Shown here in pieces: positions 17,960 through 26,861 of a stretch of 64,000 nt of DNA. The DNA comes from Salinibacter altiplanensis (GTDB lineage Bacteria; Bacteroidota; Rhodothermia; Rhodothermales; Salinibacteraceae). The stretch spans positions 1 through 64,000 of the forward strand of contig NZ_NCQY01000025.1 of NCBI RefSeq assembly GCF_002894645.1. The letters run 5' to 3'. Made by a program: the position numbers and the translations under genes. Below the pieces are notes generated by a model that was not told the origin of the DNA, made no database searches, and worked only from the letters and a program-made list of their open reading frames with translations. Position 1 is the first letter of the stretch; each line of letters begins with the position of its first letter.

Positions 17960-18862
17960 ATGCCTGAACTTCACGACCTTCTGCTGCCCTTCGACTTTTC
18001 CCCCTCTTCGAAACGCGCCCTTGCCTACGGCGCGGACCTCCTCCGGCGGACCGATGCCAGGCTGCACCTGATGTACGTACAGGAGGTTCCGCAGGGCCCC
18101 TTCCAAGGGGCATCGCGGTCGCCAATGCCAACCTACAAACTCCAGGAGGAGTTTGAAGAACGTTGCCAAGAGCTTCTTGCGTCCCATGACCTCAGCACGA
18201 GTGACGATCGCCTCACGTTCAACGCCGAGCGCGCCGACGCTGTGGCCCCGGCACTCGTGCGGTACGCCGAGAGCAAACACATCGACATGATCGCCATGGG
18301 AACCCACGGCCGTCGGGGCGTCGAGCGGGCCTTCTACGGCAGCGTGGCGGAGGAGACCCTCCGGACTGCCCCAGCCCCGGTTCTTACCGTGAAGTCTTCC
18401 GACAACGGGGCGACATCCCCCTCTGTTGAGCGAATTGTGGCCCCGGTCGATTTTTCAGACCCGTCTCGGGGAGCACTGCGGCAGGCCGGTCGTCTCGCGA
18501 CGATTTACGAAACCCCCCTCAAGCTGATGCACGTCGTTGAGACGCCCGATACCCCTTCGGTCTACGGCCCAGAGTCGCCCACGGTCACGAGCCACAAGAC
18601 GAAAGAGAAGGCCGAAGCGGCCCTTGAGGACTGGGGCAGCAATCTCACGACGACGGACCGAACAGTGTCGTATGTCGTGCACCGGGGCAAACCGGCACCG
18701 AGCATTCTCCGCGGCGCCCCGAACGAGACCGACCTCATCGTAATGGCCACCCGTGGCCTTCGCGGCGTCCGGCGCGCGGTGCTGGGCAGTGTCACCGAAG
18801 AGGTCCTTCGGGAGGCGACCGGACCGGTTCTCGCCGCTCGTGATTTTTCGGCGTCGGACTAA
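17960..18862 (+). CDS. Tandem universal stress protein (two UspA domains)
   Basis: 300 aa from ATG 17960 (MPELHDLLLPFDFS); the frame is open upstream but lacks Usp character there. Domain 1 covers residues 1-145 with the ATP-binding signature GTHGRRGVERAFYGSVAEE, domain 2 residues 155-295 with ATRGLRGVRRAVLGSVTEE; both carry the G-x2-G-x9-G-S pattern of nucleotide-binding Usp proteins. Each domain starts with a family-type strand (LLLPFDFSPSSK and IVAPVDFSDPSR). Tandem Usp proteins are thought to act in stress adaptation in the cytoplasm. No operon partner is seen. Confidence 0.92.
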   Translation: MPELHDLLLPFDFSPSSKRALAYGADLLRRTDARLHLMYVQEVPQGPFQGASRSPMPTYKLQEEFEERCQELLASHDLSTSDDRLTFNAERADAVAPALVRYAESKHIDMIAMGTHGRRGVERAFYGSVAEETLRTAPAPVLTVKSSDNGATSPSVERIVAPVDFSDPSRGALRQAGRLATIYETPLKLMHVVETPDTPSVYGPESPTVTSHKTKEKAEAALEDWGSNLTTTDRTVSYVVHRGKPAPSILRGAPNETDLIVMATRGLRGVRRAVLGSVTEEVLREATGPVLAARDFSASD

Positions 18863-19085
18863 AGGGGCGTCGGAGAGGTGCCCTCCAAGTCCTTCGATCG
18901 TGTTGGGGACAGGGGAACGCCAAAGCCCCTCGGCGTCATGAGTTGCGGCCACTGACCGCTGTACACAGTGCTGTACACAGTCAAGCCATGCCCTGATCAG
19001 GCCAAATGCCACGTGACGGCCTGCGACGTTCTCCCAAACAGAAGCCCGCCCTCAGCGCGGCTGAAGGCGGGGCGGAAGGACATTG

Positions 19086-19160
19086 CGGGCCCGGGAGGAT
19101 TCGAACCCCCGACACTCGGCTCCGAAGGCCGATGCTCTATCCAGGCTGAGCTACAGGCCC
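19086..19160 (-). tRNA. tRNA-Arg (anticodon TCG)
   Basis: On the minus strand a full cloverleaf can be drawn: acceptor GGGCCTG with CGGGCCC, D-arm GCTC...GAGC, anticodon arm TCGGC-CTTCGGA-GCCGA with anticodon TCG, and T-loop TTCGAAT. The discriminator base is G, and CCA is not encoded in the gene (CAA follows). Confidence 0.95.
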
Positions 19161-19313
19161 GTTTTCAAAAGCACGGTCTATACACACGCCGCCGGGGCGA
19201 GATCCTACATTTCGACCGCTCCGCCTCTGAAGAAACGGGGAATGCGTGAGGACGACCCGGCGGAAGTGGGGACCTATTCTCCCGGACGTCGGGAGGAGGC
19301 AGGTCAGTGTCGC

Positions 19314-19751
19314 TCAACGGACGGTGGACCCCCACCACGGCGTGTCTCTCGTGTTCTTTCCTGCCAGCAGGGCGCGTAGGGGGGGTGGCTGCAGGGACGC
19401 ACGTTCAAGCTGGTCGACGGGTGCCCAAGAAAACGACAGGTACTCCTCCCGGGCCTGCGGGGCCGCATCGACCGTGAGCGCCGGGCTCGTGGCCACGTAG
19501 CAGTGATTGACCTCGTACTGACGCTCCCCGTCGCGGCGCCACTGATGCTCCACGGCCCCGAGGTAGCGCCCCACCTCGGCACGCACCCCCAGTTCTTCGC
19601 GGAGCTCGCGGCGCAGGCAGGCCTCCAGGCCCTCCCCCGGCTCTCGATGCCCGCCCGGCAGAAAGGTGTGCGGGTGCCCGTCGGCCCGAACAACGAGCAC
19701 ATGATTGGCGTCCCGCACGACGGCGCGGGAGAGGAGATGAACCGTGGGCAT
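19314..19751 (-). CDS. Nudix hydrolase
   Basis: 145 aa from ATG 19751 (MPTVHLLSRAVV); the frame extends upstream, but this start fits the first strand of the fold. The Nudix box is complete: GGHREPGEGLEACLRRELREE followed by LG at about residues 38-60, with the metal-binding RE-x-x-EE. The following text (YLGAVEHQWRRDGERQYEVNHCYVA) is like that of small nucleoside-diphosphate-type Nudix enzymes; the substrate cannot be read from sequence. It is the last gene of a minus-strand run, 82 bp after the methyltransferase. Confidence 0.9.
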   Translation of the reverse strand: MPTVHLLSRAVVRDANHVLVVRADGHPHTFLPGGHREPGEGLEACLRRELREELGVRAEVGRYLGAVEHQWRRDGERQYEVNHCYVATSPALTVDAAPQAREEYLSFSWAPVDQLERASLQPPPLRALLAGKNTRDTPWWGSTVR

Positions 19752-19833
19752 CGGCAAACCGCTGTCTGTTTGTGACCGTTGAGCGTCTTCTGTGCGTCCG
19801 TGCAATTTCTCTCCTTCCTCTTCTCCGCCGGGC

Positions 19834-20445
19834 TCAGGTCGTTGCCGTCCCCATGATGTGGGGCGACACCGGTGGGACCCCGATGTCGAACCGCTCGAAC
19901 TCGACGGTCGAGAAGCCTGCGCGCTGGAGCTGCACGCCGGTGGTGCGGTCCGGGCGACAGCCGTCGGCCACGGCCCGCCAGAAGGGCCGAATTCCGTGCT
20001 GAACCCAGCAAAGGGGCGTGTGCTGCTCCGCCGCGACGTGCTCGATGAACAGGAGGCGTCCGCCGGGCCGCAGGATGCGCCGGAGCTCCGCCAGCGTCGC
20101 CGGCACGTCGGGGACGGAGCACAGGACGAGCGTGCTGATCACCGCGTCCACACTGTCGTCCGCCAGGCCGGTGTCCTGTGCCGGGTCGGTGCGCACCTCG
20201 GCATCGAGGTCGCGTCCCTCCAGCCGGTCGCGGATGTAGCTGTGCATGTGCGGGTTCGGCTCCAGCCCGATCCACCGGAGGCCCTCCGGCAGGTACGGCA
20301 GGTTCACGCCCGTGCCCGGCCCGATCTCCACGACGGTCCCTTCCAGGCCCGCGAAGAGATCATGCTTGTGGTCGCCGTAGAGGCGGCGCTGGGCATCGTC
20401 GCCCCAGGCCAGGGTGTGGGCAAAGAAGCGTTGAGAAAGCGACAT
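19834..20445 (-). CDS. Class I SAM-dependent methyltransferase
   Basis: 203 aa. Motif I VVEIGPGTGVNLPYLP at about residues 38-53, motif II-like acidic strand WIGLEPNPHMHSYI, motif around STLVLCSVPDVPATLAELRRILRPGGRLLFIEH (post-motif II and III). The overall form is like that of the METTL7/UbiE-like group, with a small hydrophobic N-terminus (RFFAHTLAWGDDAQRRLYG) and an aromatic C-terminus (SPHIMGTA). The substrate is unknown; a lipid or thiol is plausible for this group. It lies between the S41 protease and Nudix genes on the same strand. Confidence 0.88.
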   Translation of the reverse strand: MSLSQRFFAHTLAWGDDAQRRLYGDHKHDLFAGLEGTVVEIGPGTGVNLPYLPEGLRWIGLEPNPHMHSYIRDRLEGRDLDAEVRTDPAQDTGLADDSVDAVISTLVLCSVPDVPATLAELRRILRPGGRLLFIEHVAAEQHTPLCWVQHGIRPFWRAVADGCRPDRTTGVQLQRAGFSTVEFERFDIGVPPVSPHIMGTATT

Positions 20446-20529
20446 GAGCGATCAACGAAGGAGGCATAACAGCTCTCAAGGGACGGTCGCGCAGACCCAC
20501 CGTCATTTTGTCGTTTTGTTCTCTGGTTC

Positions 20530-22185
20530 TCACCGTTCGTCTCTCGGGGTCAAGAGCCGTCGGTAGCGGTCCGCGTTTTGGAGAAGGTCCGTCGCCGCCG
20601 TCACCTGCTCATCCGCCGGGAGCAGGGCCTCGATCCGGCGGCGGGCACTGACGTACCGGGACAGAATTTCGCGCTCAAGGTGGCGCATGAGGGCCGGGGC
20701 GTGCTGCTCGAACGCCGACGCCTTTGTGTCGTCCAGCGCCACACTCAGCGCCGAAATCTCGTCCTCCAGCCCCTCGTGGCCGTTGGCCTCCGCAAGTGCA
20801 TGAAGGGAATCGAGGGTTCGTTCGGACTGGAGAGGATACTCCACGCGCTCGCGGTCGAGCCACATCCGAAAGGCCTGCAGGTCGGACTCGCCGACCGAGA
20901 AGTCGGCGGCAAGCGTGTCGTGGGTGGCGGCGTAGTGGTTCGCGTAGCGGAAAAAAGCCCCGCGCCGCGCCAGGGCCTCCTCCAGGGCACTTGGGGACGA
21001 GGACGCCACCTGCACATCCGGCCGGATGCCGTGTCCGTCCCGTACGGTCCGGCCGCCGGTGGTTTCGTGCATCCGGGAGGCCACCGCAGCCGTGTCCGAC
21101 TGGGCCGCCCCCAGGCGCTGGATGGTGCGCCCGCTCGGGGTGTAGTACTGGGCCGTCGTGAGCTTGAGGGCAGTGTTGTGAGGCAGGGAGCGGACATTCT
21201 GCACGAGCCCCTTCCCGTAGGTCGTCGTGCCCATCACCACCCCCCGATCGTGATCCTGTAGGGCCCCCGCCACAATCTCGCTCGCCGAGGCACTCTGGCC
21301 ATTCACGAGCACCACGACCGGCTCCTCCGGCAGCAGGGGCGCACGGTCGGTCGTATACGACTTGGCCGTGTCGTCGCTGCGCCCTCGGGTGGAGACCACC
21401 GCGGTCCCCTGCGGCACGAAGAGCGCCGTGATTCGCACGGCGGCCCGCAGCAGGCCGCCCGGATTGTCTCGAAGGTCGAGCACAACGCCCCGCAGGGGCC
21501 CCGTGTCCCGAAGCCCGTCGAGCGCCGCCTCCACCGCCGCCGGCGCGTCGCGGGTAAAGCGCTCCAGCTTCACGTACCCGAACTCCCGCTCCGCCCCCAC
21601 ACGTCCCTGGTACGTCACGTCCGGAAGCTCAACCCGCTTGCGGGTTAGGGTAAACGGGAGGGAGGAGGGGCGTCCCTCCCGCTCCACCGTCATGCGGACC
21701 GTGGTGCCGGGTGGGCCCCGAAGCAGCACCTCCGCGTCCTCCACCGACAGTGCAGATGCGGGCTGGCCCGCCACCTCGGTGATCACATCGCCCGTCCGCA
21801 CCCCCTGCTGATACGCATCGGCCCCCGCAACGGGCGAGACGACCGTCAGGGCACCGTTCCGACGCCCCACGTCCAGCCCCACGCCCCCGTACTGTCCTTC
21901 CGTGAGGATGTCAATCCGCGCGTTCTTCGACTCGTCGACGTACGCGGTGTACGGATCTAGCTCCTTCAGCATCGCGTCGACCCCCACATGCATGAGGTGC
22001 ACCGGGTCCACCGGCTCTACGTAGCCGGTGACCACCTCCTCGTAGACCGCCCCAAAGATGCGGAGGCCCTTGCGGAGCTCGAACAGGTCGTCGTCCGGCA
22101 TCCAGAACCCCACGACCACGCCAATGCCCAATGACACGGCGAGGGCCGGCCCCAAAAGCGACACGGTGGCACGGGAGCGATGCAT
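20530..22185 (-). CDS. S41 family C-terminal processing protease
   Basis: 551 aa. N-terminal signal anchor (VSLLGPALAVSLGIGVVVGFW), a helical part, PDZ domain at about residues 95-180 (GQYGGVGLDVG, VRTGDVITEVAGQPASAL), then the protease core: FGYVKLERF, GVVLDLRDNPGGLL, and the catalytic Ser in VNGQSASASEIVAGALQDHD with the Lys in TTTYGKGLVQ. About 150 C-terminal residues form a helical tail. These periplasmic enzymes cut C-termini of envelope proteins. It starts 39 bases after the TatC stop on the same strand, so the two export-related genes are probably co-transcribed. Confidence 0.93.
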   Translation of the reverse strand: MHRSRATVSLLGPALAVSLGIGVVVGFWMPDDDLFELRKGLRIFGAVYEEVVTGYVEPVDPVHLMHVGVDAMLKELDPYTAYVDESKNARIDILTEGQYGGVGLDVGRRNGALTVVSPVAGADAYQQGVRTGDVITEVAGQPASALSVEDAEVLLRGPPGTTVRMTVEREGRPSSLPFTLTRKRVELPDVTYQGRVGAEREFGYVKLERFTRDAPAAVEAALDGLRDTGPLRGVVLDLRDNPGGLLRAAVRITALFVPQGTAVVSTRGRSDDTAKSYTTDRAPLLPEEPVVVLVNGQSASASEIVAGALQDHDRGVVMGTTTYGKGLVQNVRSLPHNTALKLTTAQYYTPSGRTIQRLGAAQSDTAAVASRMHETTGGRTVRDGHGIRPDVQVASSSPSALEEALARRGAFFRYANHYAATHDTLAADFSVGESDLQAFRMWLDRERVEYPLQSERTLDSLHALAEANGHEGLEDEISALSVALDDTKASAFEQHAPALMRHLEREILSRYVSARRRIEALLPADEQVTAATDLLQNADRYRRLLTPRDER

Positions 22186-22224
22186 AAACCCTCAGTCGGT
22201 GCAAGTGCGGAAGGTCGCAACGGG

Positions 22225-23082
22225 CTACTCGTCCGCCGTGCCGAGCGCCTGCGCCCGGCGCCGCGCGACCCATTTGGCGACGTAAATGGACAGTTCATAC
22301 AGCCCCAGCAGCGGCACGGCGACGATGATCTGCGAAATGGGATCCGGGGGCGTCAGGAACGCCGCCACGCCGAGCACCGCGATGAGCGCATACTTTCGGT
22401 ACATCCGCATCGCCTCCGGGGTCAGGATGCCCACCTTCGCCAGGAAGTACACGATCACCGGCAGTTCAAAGAGAACCCCGGTGCCCATTGTCCAGAACGT
22501 CACCATGCTGAAGTAGGTCATGATGTCGAACTGGTTGACGATCTGCTCCGAGAGGGTGTACTGGGCGAAGAATTGGAGGGCCAACGGAGTCAGAATCAAA
22601 TACCCAAAGGCCGCCCCGAGCAGAAAAAAGAAGGTGGCAAACACCGCCGAGAAGCGCATGCCCTTCTTCTCGTTGGGATAGAGGGCCGGCTCGATGAACC
22701 GCCACAGGTAGAAGACCACGACCGGCGATCCGGCAATAAGCCCGACGACGATGATGGTCCCAATGTCCGCGAAAAACTGGCCGGTGATCGTCCGGTTGAG
22801 CAGCTCCAGGCTCTCCGGCTCCAGCGCCAGCACGTCGTACATAAAAAAGCCCGGCCGGGTGGGGCCAATCAGGATGCGATCAACGATCCATCCACTGAAG
22901 AGTGCACACAGGGAAATCGCAATGAGCACTCCGGCCCCGGCCTTGATCAGGGTCCAGCGCAGCTCTTCGAGGTGATCCAGGAACGGCATCACGCCACCAT
23001 CGGGCGCGGGCGCCCCATCCGGCGCCCCGTCCCCCTGCACTCCAGCGGGCGTGTCGGTCTGTGAGGATGGAACCTCGGGCAT
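22225..23082 (-). CDS. tatC: Sec-independent protein translocase subunit TatC
   Basis: 285 aa from ATG 23082 (MPEVPSSQTDTP). After an unusual ~30-residue Pro/Gly/Asp-rich head comes the family start MPFLDHLEELRWTLIK, followed by six membrane helices, among them AGAGVLIAISLCALFSGWI, FATFFFLLGAAFGYLIL, MVTFWTMGTGVLFELPVIVY and IIVAVPLLGLYELSIYVAKW, and the conserved FxxE region. TatC recognises twin-arginine signal peptides and exports folded proteins. No TatA/B gene is adjacent. It lies 62 bp after the PyrE-like gene. Confidence 0.95.
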   Translation of the reverse strand: MPEVPSSQTDTPAGVQGDGAPDGAPAPDGGVMPFLDHLEELRWTLIKAGAGVLIAISLCALFSGWIVDRILIGPTRPGFFMYDVLALEPESLELLNRTITGQFFADIGTIIVVGLIAGSPVVVFYLWRFIEPALYPNEKKGMRFSAVFATFFFLLGAAFGYLILTPLALQFFAQYTLSEQIVNQFDIMTYFSMVTFWTMGTGVLFELPVIVYFLAKVGILTPEAMRMYRKYALIAVLGVAAFLTPPDPISQIIVAVPLLGLYELSIYVAKWVARRRAQALGTADE

Positions 23083-23144
23083 ACCACTCGTGACTGCGAT
23101 CCGGCAAAAAAACGTCCACCCCCGTTCTGCTTCCCTGAGCGCCC

Positions 23145-23753
23145 CTACGCGCTGTCGGACCCGCTGCCCGTGCCCTCTTGCAGATTGAGGTCGAGGAGAG
23201 AGTCGACCCACAGGCCCTCCGCCTCAATTCGATCCTGGCCGTTGCTCCACGTGAAGTTGAAGAGCGTCAGGAGCCCGTCGACCATGAATCCGGCGCTGCG
23301 CACGAGGCGAAGGGCCTCGGCGGCACTGCGGCCGCTGTTGATGATGTCGTCCACCATCACGACGGGCTGGTCGGCATCGATGGGCCCCTCCACGAGCCGA
23401 CGCCGCCCGTGCTCTTTCCGCTCGTCCCGAACAAGCCCCCCCTTGAACTCGTCGCCCTCGCTCACAGCCAGAACGCTGCAGACGAGGGGATGGGCCCCAA
23501 AGCCATACCCCACCACCTGGCGGGCGTCCCGCTCCCGAAGCCGCTCGGCAATGACCGACCCGACCTCCGTGAACAGCCCGCCGTCCAGCGTCGGCACGCG
23601 CGTGTCCAGGAGCCACCCAATCGGCTGGCCCCGCGGGTCGGTGATCAACTCGTCCTCCCGGCGCACCAGGGCCTGCTCGTAGAGCTTGCGGCCGATCTCG
23701 ATGAGCTCGGCTCGGGAGGAGGAGCTAAATGTACCGCGATCCATCGACGGCAT
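23145..23753 (-). CDS. Orotate phosphoribosyltransferase-like protein
   Basis: 202 aa; ATG 23753, or 23744 (MDRGTFSSSSRAEL). The PRPP-binding signature VVMVDDIINSGRSA is at about residues 128-141, with the preceding strands LIEIGRKLYEQALVRR and VVGYGFGAHPLVCSVLAVSEG typical of PyrE-type enzymes. The C-terminal part (SNGQDRIEAEGLWVDSLLDLNL) is less conserved, and the usual orotate loop K-x-x-K-x-(H/Y)G is reduced to RKEHGRR. It may be a true PyrE in UMP synthesis or a related phosphoribosyltransferase; the gene symbol is left open. Confidence 0.75.
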   Translation of the reverse strand: MPSMDRGTFSSSSRAELIEIGRKLYEQALVRREDELITDPRGQPIGWLLDTRVPTLDGGLFTEVGSVIAERLRERDARQVVGYGFGAHPLVCSVLAVSEGDEFKGGLVRDERKEHGRRRLVEGPIDADQPVVMVDDIINSGRSAAEALRLVRSAGFMVDGLLTLFNFTWSNGQDRIEAEGLWVDSLLDLNLQEGTGSGSDSA

Positions 23754-23851
23754 GGGCGCGCGCGTAGGTCGTCAGGTGAGCAGAGCAGGCGAACACAGGC
23801 AAAATTTCGGCACCGGATCTCGAACCGTCGGGCGCGCGAGGTCGTTCCCGT

Positions 23852-25150
23852 TTACGCCATGGCGACATCGTACAGCGGGTGCTGGTCACAGAGAGCCTTT
23901 ACCTCCCGCTCGACTGTCGCCCGCGTGTCCTCATCCTCCGGGGTTTGAAGAACCCGGTCGATCATCTCCGCCACGTGGGAAAACTCATCGGGACCGAGGC
24001 CGCGAGTGGTCATCGCGGGGGTGCCCAGGCGCAGTCCGCTCGTGACAAACGGGCTCTTGTCGTCGAACGGCACCATGTTTTTGTTGGCCGTGATGCCGGC
24101 CGCTTCGAGGGCCTGCTCGGCCTCCTTGCCGGTGAGTCCCTTGTTGCGCAGGTCGATGAGGACGAGGTGGTTGTCCGTCCCGTCGGAGACGAGGTCGTAG
24201 CCTCGCTCGCGGAGCTCGGCCCCCAGTGCCTTCGCGTTGTCGACAATCTGCCGTGTGTACTCGGCAAACGACGGCGCGAGTGCTTCCTTGAAGCCAACGG
24301 CCTTCGCGGCGATTACGTGCATCAACGGGCCGCCCTGTGTGCCCGGGAAGACGGCCGAGTCGAGCAGCTCGCTCATCATCTTTGTCCGTCCGCTCTTGCG
24401 GGCCGTCTTGCCCATCGGGTTTTCGTAGTCGTCGCCCAGAAGAATCATGCCGCCGCGCGGGCCGCGGAGCGTTTTGTGCGTCGTGGTGGTGACCACATGC
24501 GTGTGCGGCATCGGGTCGTTCAGCACACCGCCCGCGATGAGCCCCGCCGTGTGCGCCATGTCCATCCACAGGAACGCGCCCACCTCGTCGGCAATCTCGC
24601 GGAAGGCCTCGTAGTCGAAGTCGCGCGGGTAGGCGCTGGCCCCAATCGAGATCATCTTCGGCTGCACCTCTTTCGCCCGGTCGCGCACCTTATTCATGTC
24701 GATGCGGCCGGTCTCTTTCTCCACCCCGTAGTACTTTGCCTCGTAGAGAATGCCGGAGAAGTTGACGGGCGAGCCGTGGGTCAGGTGCCCGCCGTGCGAC
24801 AGGTCGAGCCCCAGGAAGGTATCCCCGGGATCGAGGAGGGTCAGGTACACCGCCGAATTGGCCTGTGCCCCGGCGTGCGGCTGCACGTTCACCCAATCGC
24901 AATCGTAGAGCTCCTTGGCCCGATCACGGGCCAGTTCCTCGGCCCGGTCTACCACCTCGCACCCACCGTAGTAGCGTTTCCCCGGCAGGCCCTCCGCGTA
25001 CTTGTTGGTGAGGGCCGTGCCCATCGCCTCCATCACCGCCCGGGAGGCAAAGTTTTCGGACGCGATGAGCTCCAGCCCCTCGTTCTGGCGCTGGACCTCC
25101 TTCTGGATGACGTCGTGGATCTCGGGATCTTGATTGCGGAGCGCACTCAT
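23852..25150 (-). CDS. glyA: Serine hydroxymethyltransferase
   Basis: 432 aa, full length for the family. It interconverts serine and glycine with tetrahydrofolate and uses PLP. Motifs in order: [88 protein letters not shown] and [17 protein letters not shown] with the PLP-binding Lys. The leader contains a perfect 14-bp palindrome GGCGGCTAGCCGCC at 25193-25206. It is preceded on the same strand by a frameshifted small gene and followed by the PyrE-like gene. Confidence 0.98.
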   Translation of the reverse strand: MSALRNQDPEIHDVIQKEVQRQNEGLELIASENFASRAVMEAMGTALTNKYAEGLPGKRYYGGCEVVDRAEELARDRAKELYDCDWVNVQPHAGAQANSAVYLTLLDPGDTFLGLDLSHGGHLTHGSPVNFSGILYEAKYYGVEKETGRIDMNKVRDRAKEVQPKMISIGASAYPRDFDYEAFREIADEVGAFLWMDMAHTAGLIAGGVLNDPMPHTHVVTTTTHKTLRGPRGGMILLGDDYENPMGKTARKSGRTKMMSELLDSAVFPGTQGGPLMHVIAAKAVGFKEALAPSFAEYTRQIVDNAKALGAELRERGYDLVSDGTDNHLVLIDLRNKGLTGKEAEQALEAAGITANKNMVPFDDKSPFVTSGLRLGTPAMTTRGLGPDEFSHVAEMIDRVLQTPEDEDTRATVEREVKALCDQHPLYDVAMA

Positions 25151-25292
25151 CGGAACAGGAAAGCTGTGAAGGCAACAGTGCAGGGCGGCCCTGGCGGCTA
25201 GCCGCCGTTGTAACGCATGAACGGACAGACAAAACGTGAATGCAGGCGACGGGGTTCACTGCCCCTCGTCTCTTGATCGGGGCCCCCGCCAC

Positions 25293-25530
25293 TCAGTCCT
25301 CCCCCTCAAACTCGTCGATCTCGCCAAACGGACGCCCCCCCGAGCACGCTGCCCGCCCCACTCGACAGGTTTGCCAACGCCCCGGCTCCCAGGCCCCGCC
25401 CAATGCGGTCCGCCGCCCGAGTGTGGACGAACGCCTGGACGGCTTCCATTCCCGGGTCGGTAGCCGTCTCATCCCCCATGACGACCAGAATCAGGAGAAG
25501 CCTTTTTATCACGACCAGAAGGACAGCCAC
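25293..25530 (-). pseudogene. Small membrane-anchored protein gene, frameshifted at a G run
   Basis: ATG 25530 opens MAVLLVVIKRLLLILVVMG, a membrane helix, followed by an Ala/Gly-rich part ending SSGAGSVLGG. In the present frame it ends soon (ASVWRDRRV). If the run of seven G on this strand (C at 25335-25341) had six, the frame would read RPFGEIDEFEGED and stop at 25293-25295, an acidic tail much more in keeping with neighbouring proteins. The corrected product would be about 78 aa. The family is not recognised. The lesion could be an error, a real break or a slipping tract. Confidence 0.5.
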
Positions 25531-25557
25531 GGAGGGCCTTGCGCCTCGTCTCTTTGC

Positions 25558-26265
25558 TCAGTGCGTCATGGCGTACGTGAGAATGTTCGTGCCCATGCGG
25601 AGGGCGGCCCGCCGCTTCTCTGGAGGGTTGTCGTGAACCGAGGCCGGCTCCCAGCCGTCCCCCAGGTCCGTCTCGACGGTGTAGAACACCATGAGGCGGC
25701 CGTGGTCATCAAAGTAGCCGTATCCCTTCGGGGCCTCCCCGTCGTGCTCGTGGATCTTGGGGAGCCCATCCGAAAAGTCGTAGGGCATGGCGTAGATCGG
25801 ATGGTCGAACGGCACTTCTACGAACTCCTTCTCCGGAAACACCTTCGCCAACTCGGGACGGATGTGCTCGTCGAGGCCGTAGTTGTCATCGATGTGGAGG
25901 AAGCCGCCCCGATGCAGGTACCGGCGCAGGCGTTCGGCCTCCGCCTCAGAGAACGTTACGTTGCCGTGGCCGGTGAGGTACAGGTAGGGAACCGTGAAGA
26001 GCTTGTCGGTGGTAAGCTCCACCGTCTCTTCCTGTGCCTCCACGTCGAGGAGCGTGTGCTGACGGGCAAATGCGAAAAGCTCCTGCAGCGACTCCTCGTC
26101 GCTGTACCAGTCGCCCCCCCCGTCGTACTTCACGCGGGCCACAGACACGGACCCGTCGTCCTGGGCCCACCCATCGGACGCCCCTCCGACAAGCCCGACC
26201 AGACCGAGTCCCACCGCAATCGAGAGGCGAACCAGAAGGGAACGCAGCATGAGGATTGGGGACAA
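25558..26265 (-). CDS. DUF4159 domain-containing exported protein
   Basis: 235 aa; ATG 26265, or ATG 26250 (MLRSLLVRLSIAVGLG). Signal peptide to about residue 35 (GGASDGWAQ). The rest matches the DUF4159 layout: VARVKYDGGGDWYSDEESLQEL, VPYLYLTGHGNVTFSEAEAERL, RRYLHRGGFLHIDDNYGLDE, FPEKEFVEVPFDHPIYAMPYDF and a last segment RRAALRMGTNILTYAMTH. The GHGNVTFSEAE-xx-LRxYLxxGGFLHIDD core is glutamine-amidotransferase-like without a nucleophile. Function unknown; DUF4159 proteins often occur with MoxR/VWA genes, which are not adjacent here. Confidence 0.85.
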   Translation of the reverse strand: MSPILMLRSLLVRLSIAVGLGLVGLVGGASDGWAQDDGSVSVARVKYDGGGDWYSDEESLQELFAFARQHTLLDVEAQEETVELTTDKLFTVPYLYLTGHGNVTFSEAEAERLRRYLHRGGFLHIDDNYGLDEHIRPELAKVFPEKEFVEVPFDHPIYAMPYDFSDGLPKIHEHDGEAPKGYGYFDDHGRLMVFYTVETDLGDGWEPASVHDNPPEKRRAALRMGTNILTYAMTH

Positions 26266-26392
26266 TGGGGCGCTGGCTCATCCATTTTTACGAACCTACA
26301 CGTCCCGACTAGGTTCGCTTCGAGGGAAGAACTCCCCCTCCCTCTTCCCGTTGGTGTGACTCAATTGTTTCTCGCCCTGTCCCCCCGTCGCC

Positions 26393-26581
26393 ATGTCTAA
26401 ATTTGCAAAGGCCCTCCTCGTCTCCGCCGCCGCCACCGGCGCGGCCGCCCTGCTTCTCAACCAGCTTGACCTGAAGGCCGCCCGGCCCGCCCCGGACCCC
26501 GGCCTGCCGGGCCCCAACCCCGACGACATCGCGCAGGAGGATGTGGAGATGATGCTGAACGAGTTGGCCTCTCAGCTCTAG
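26393..26581 (+). CDS. Small hydrophobic-start protein of unknown function
   Basis: 62 aa: residues 1-24 form a hydrophobic helix (ALLVSAAATGAAALLLNQL), the rest is a Pro/Asp-rich linker and an acidic amphipathic end (AQEDVEMMLNELASQL). It may be a membrane-anchored or secreted peptide. It starts the plus-strand series divergent from the DUF4159 gene and lies 41 bp before the zinc-ribbon gene. No family recognised. Confidence 0.55.
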   Translation: MSKFAKALLVSAAATGAAALLLNQLDLKAARPAPDPGLPGPNPDDIAQEDVEMMLNELASQL

Positions 26582-26622
26582 CCTGCCCCTGCTCGACGCC
26601 CCAATCCCCACGGTGCCCCACC

Positions 26623-26808
26623 ATGCCATCCGACCGGGAGTGTCCCGCCTGCGCTCTGACATTCGAAGACACTGGGGACGTGAAAGAGTGCCCGTACTGC
26701 GGCTATGAGTTTCCGCAGCGCAGTGCCAGCGTACAATGGGTGGCGTGGGGGCTCGCACTGCTGCTCCTCTGGCCCGCCCTCGAGGGCCTGATGTACCTGC
26801 TGGGGTAA
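26623..26808 (+). CDS. Small zinc-ribbon membrane protein
   Basis: 61 aa. Two C-x-x-C pairs, CPAC at about residues 8-11 and CPYC at 24-27, form a zinc ribbon with FEDTGDVKE between them, followed by YEFPQRSAS and a C-terminal membrane helix (WVAWGLALLLLWPALEGLMYLL). This is a common layout of tail-anchored zinc-ribbon proteins of unknown role. The next gene starts 53 bp downstream. Confidence 0.7.
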   Translation: MPSDRECPACALTFEDTGDVKECPYCGYEFPQRSASVQWVAWGLALLLLWPALEGLMYLLG

Positions 26809-26861
26809 GCCGGAACGGCCACGCCCCCACCGTTTTCTTTCGTCAACCTCTCCCTGTCTCC

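Noticed and set aside
25193-25206. The 14-bp palindrome GGCGGCTAGCCGCC as a terminator
   Set aside because: There is no T run on either side and it has almost no loop, so it is noted only in the glyA leader.
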